Position numbers and translations under genes: made by a program | In this document: positions 56,241 to 59,281 of the stretch, in pieces | Layout of the letters: each line of letters starts with the position of its first letter | How positions within the stretch are numbered: the first letter of the stretch is position 1 | Notes under the pieces: generated by a model | What the model was told of the DNA's origin: nothing | Database searches by the model: none | Seen by the model: the letters and a program-made list of their open reading frames with translations, nothing else | NCBI GenBank assembly: GCA_021817905.1 | Contig: JAKAFM010000004.1 | Coordinates: 1-59,281 of the forward strand | Origin: a bacterium | Lineage (GTDB): Bacteria; Patescibacteriota; Microgenomatia; UBA12405 | DNA: 59,281 nt | Direction of reading: 5' to 3'

Positions 56241-57389
56241 ATGCAGAAAAGAAGCTGGTTGGCGATAGGTATTGGGATTGTTATTGTGGGCTTTATTGGA
56301 GTTTTATATAAAGGTGTTTTATATCAAAAAAGTGTGGAATTGAATCAGCTTGAGCAGCGGCAGCAATTAGCAGAAAACCAACTCATTGATGTCAATAAAA
56401 AATTAGAACAAGTTTCAACTCAATATCAGATTTTGCAAAACAGTAACCCAATACAACTTACCAAGCAATTTAAGGATAGTATCGGAACGTATGAAAAAAT
56501 TGTTGATTTACAGAAATCAGGTGCGAAAACACAACCACTAGAAGTGCTATGGGCGGAAGTGATGGCAGATATCGCTAATAATAATACCTCGTCGGCGAGT
56601 GCTGACCTAAACAAGTTACAGACGGCTGTGTCCCAGACGGAGACAGCATTGGTATCAACTCCCCCACCAACTCAACTGCCTGTTTCTAATTCCCCACCCG
56701 GAAGTGGCTTTTCGCAACAGGTAGTCACGATTGATAGTGGCAGCTTTGTCGTTTCAATTGTCAGCGCAGATTTAAAAACGTCTAAATTAATTGTCGATAC
56801 AGCATCAGAACATGATTGTGGAAATAACTGTCCAGTAAACTCGCTTGATTTTTACGCACGGAGAAGTGGCGCTTTTGCCGGCGTGAATGGGCCATATTTT
56901 TGTCCAGATACCTACCCAACATGTGCCGATAAGAAAAATTCATTCGACACTCTATTAATGAATAAAAATAAAGTATATTTTAATTCTGATAATAATGTCT
57001 ATAGTACTAATCCGGTGGCAATATTTTCAACATCATCCCGATTTGAAGAAAAAGGTCAAGCTTGGGGGCGAGATACCAGTGTTGATAGTGTAATTATGGG
57101 AAGACCGCTTTTGGTGTTTAATAATTCTGTTTGGTTTAATGGTAACAGTGATTCTAAGGAGACAAGTAAAGGAAATCGGGCTTTTGTGGGGGCAACTGAT
57201 GGGACAGTGTATATAGGTATTGTTCACTCAGCAACAGTAGCGCAAGTTGCTCAGGTATTAGCAAAATTAGGAATCAGAAACGCTATTAATTTGGACAGTG
57301 GAGGGTCAGCTGCAATGTGGGTTAATGGAAAATATATTATCGGACCAGGGAGAAATTTACCTTTTGGGGTTTTATTGGTGAAAAGATGA
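56241..57389 (+). CDS. Phosphodiester glycosidase (NAGPA)-family exported protein
   Basis: N-terminal TM + coiled coil; GVNGPYFCPDTYP, NLDSGGSAAMWVNGKYI. Confidence 0.82.
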   Translation: MQKRSWLAIGIGIVIVGFIGVLYKGVLYQKSVELNQLEQRQQLAENQLIDVNKKLEQVSTQYQILQNSNPIQLTKQFKDSIGTYEKIVDLQKSGAKTQPLEVLWAEVMADIANNNTSSASADLNKLQTAVSQTETALVSTPPPTQLPVSNSPPGSGFSQQVVTIDSGSFVVSIVSADLKTSKLIVDTASEHDCGNNCPVNSLDFYARRSGAFAGVNGPYFCPDTYPTCADKKNSFDTLLMNKNKVYFNSDNNVYSTNPVAIFSTSSRFEEKGQAWGRDTSVDSVIMGRPLLVFNNSVWFNGNSDSKETSKGNRAFVGATDGTVYIGIVHSATVAQVAQVLAKLGIRNAINLDSGGSAAMWVNGKYIIGPGRNLPFGVLLVKR

Positions 57390-58617
57390 GATAGAGTATA
57401 GAACTTATTCCCTGACCAATAATCCAGCCATAGCCAATACCTCTTAACCCTAACAGTGCAAGCAAAGTGCAGGAAATTATGATTGATGCAGCATTGAAAA
57501 CGTTCATAAAGACATAGGCTTTGTGGTGATGGGTTATGTTTAGAAGCGTATCAACAACAATGTTACATGATACAAATATTGAACCTATTGTTAAAAGATG
57601 AAGAACGATAAGTCCCTCGTGTGAATAGCCTTTCCCAAAAGCTAACAGAACATATTTACCAACGAGATTAACGCAAATTATTGCCGGAATTAAGAGAACA
57701 AAAATGGTTTTTATTGATTTTTTTAGATGGGTAGCAATGGTTAATTCGTCATGAGAACCTTCGGCAAAAAGTGATTGTGAAACCGACTTAGGAATAATGT
57801 GAAGAATATTAACGATCATTAATGGCATATAAAAGTAGGCGGCACTTTGGGCATTAAGCCGGTTGGTGATAATGAGCGGTAGGAGTAATACCGGGAGGGA
57901 ATTACAGATAGTGGCTAAATGGTTTGCTAGTGAAAATCGAGCGATCCGGTGAAGAATTGCATAATCAATATGAAGTGAAAAATGGTAATTAAATTTTTTA
58001 GAAAGAATCATAATACAAGCAAAAACGGTGATCATGAAGGCAACCCCAAAAGAAAGAAATATTCCATATCCAGCAAGGGCAACAAACAAAAAAGGCAAGA
58101 GCAACTTAGTAAAACCGGTAATAACATTTTTAATCAGAACATATTTTGCTTGACGATAGGCGATAAAAACATTTTCAAATAAGGTTGATGAGGCCGAAAA
58201 AATCACAATAATAATAAAGGTGACGATATAAAACGTGTTTTGGCGAAGAAAAACTAATTCTGGAGATAGTCGAGGGAGAAAAAATAAAAATATAAGTGAA
58301 AACAGAACACTAAACAGAGAAATAACAGAAAGTGAAGTGTTAATAATATGATCTTTATTGATAGTTTTGGAAAAATAGTGAATTAATCCATTAGTGAGGC
58401 CGAAAAAACTTAGGGTTATTATGAGCGAAGATACAGAGATCAAATCCGTAGATACACCAACCATAGAAGGAGTAAAAAGACGCGCATTGACAATCCAAAA
58501 GATAAAACCAATTACGGAAACAATGGCAGTGCTGGCCATTAGATAGAAGGAGTTACTGGTCAGTGAGTCGTCTCTGAGTTGAGCGACAGTATTTTTGGCA
58601 ACTTTTACAAGGTTCAC
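57337..58617 (-). CDS. Wzx/MATE-like polysaccharide flippase
   Basis: GTG start; ~12-14 TMs, NARLFTPSMVGVSTDLISVSSLI. Confidence 0.82.
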   Translation of the reverse strand: MNLVKVAKNTVAQLRDDSLTSNSFYLMASTAIVSVIGFIFWIVNARLFTPSMVGVSTDLISVSSLIITLSFFGLTNGLIHYFSKTINKDHIINTSLSVISLFSVLFSLIFLFFLPRLSPELVFLRQNTFYIVTFIIIVIFSASSTLFENVFIAYRQAKYVLIKNVITGFTKLLLPFLFVALAGYGIFLSFGVAFMITVFACIMILSKKFNYHFSLHIDYAILHRIARFSLANHLATICNSLPVLLLPLIITNRLNAQSAAYFYMPLMIVNILHIIPKSVSQSLFAEGSHDELTIATHLKKSIKTIFVLLIPAIICVNLVGKYVLLAFGKGYSHEGLIVLHLLTIGSIFVSCNIVVDTLLNITHHHKAYVFMNVFNAASIIISCTLLALLGLRGIGYGWIIGQGISSILYLIFSPIKPQKVNFSLVR

Positions 58618-58681
58618 AATATGGTATTTTACACTGAATAGTTTGCTAGAATGAGGTACGATCAGTCAAAAAATAAAAAAA

Positions 58682-59281
58682 ATGATGAAGCTTGTTGGAC
58701 CGGGGATTATTACCGGGGCGGCGGATGACGACCCATCGGGAATTGCGACTTATAGTCAAACTGGGGCTCAATTTGGGTATGGACAATTATGGACAGTACT
58801 TTTTATTTTGCCATTTTTAACGGCAGTACAGGAAGCTTGCGCTCGAATTGGGGCCGTTACTGGCAAAGGAATTGCTGCCGTGGTTAGACAACATTATTCA
58901 AAAAAAGTCCTCTATTTTGTTGTAGGACTAGTATTGGTGGCAAACACTATTAACATTGGGGCAGATATCGGAGCGATGGCAGCAGCGGCACAGCTAGTAG
59001 TACCCATTAATTTTGCATTTTTAACTATAGGTTTTACCGTCCTAATTTTATTACTGGAAGTATTTACCTCGTATAAAGTTTATTCGCGAATTTTGAAGTG
59101 GCTAGCCCTTGCATTGATTGCCTATTTATTATCCTTAGCAATGATAAAAGTGCCATGGATCACAGTACTTAAGGCAACTTTTATTCCTCATATGGAATTT
59201 AATCCGGCCTTTTTATTTATTATTACCGGAGTTTTTGGAACTACCATTTCGCCCTATATGTTTTTTTGGGAAGCATCCGAA
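58682..59281 (+). CDS. NRAMP-related divalent metal transporter, partial at right edge
   Basis: MMKLVGPGIITGAADDDPSGIATYSQTGAQFGYGQLWTVLF; open to the last base. Confidence 0.85.
   Translation, partial: MMKLVGPGIITGAADDDPSGIATYSQTGAQFGYGQLWTVLFILPFLTAVQEACARIGAVTGKGIAAVVRQHYSKKVLYFVVGLVLVANTINIGADIGAMAAAAQLVVPINFAFLTIGFTVLILLLEVFTSYKVYSRILKWLALALIAYLLSLAMIKVPWITVLKATFIPHMEFNPAFLFIITGVFGTTISPYMFFWEASE

Overview
Compact, gene-dense bacterial chromosomal window. Gene content and very small or overlapping intergenic spaces suggest a Patescibacteria/CPR (Microgenomates-like) genome; that taxonomic call is inference. I saw no rRNA, tRNA, CRISPR array or transposase. Housekeeping and envelope blocks: MutY-like glycosylase, sortase with a Cys/Pro/Thr linker, MscL, paired ABC exporters, QueA, divergent P1B-type ATPase, two-component system plus MacA/MacB-like exporter, MsrB-MsrA, RRM protein, two GT39-like transferases, Y-family polymerase, MFS transporter, RnfD/FNR + ApbE + FMN-bind electron-transfer module, GreA, DagK, PAP2 proteins, split YibE/F gene, Wzx-like flippase, NRAMP-like transporter. 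Two regions stand out. (1) ~19.7-28.7 kb is a compact divergent cluster: LysRS-like protein with a rewired active site and an amidohydrolase on one strand; ABC importer, two Thr-nucleophile sulfatase-fold enzymes, a GTP cyclohydrolase II-like protein with Tyr105->Met, and an S66/MccF-like peptidase on the other. Decayed gene fragments flank it on the right. It is the best candidate for an undescribed nucleotide-like metabolite (salvage, antibiotic or immunity) system. (2) ~29.36-40.22 kb is a ~5.8 kb tandem duplication of a three-gene secreted-protein module (lipoprotein, small anchored protein, giant Cys-rich protein) with conserved leader DNA and a near-identical 3' end. A window-wide pattern of -10 hexamers 5-10 nt before ATG suggests leaderless transcription at operon starts.
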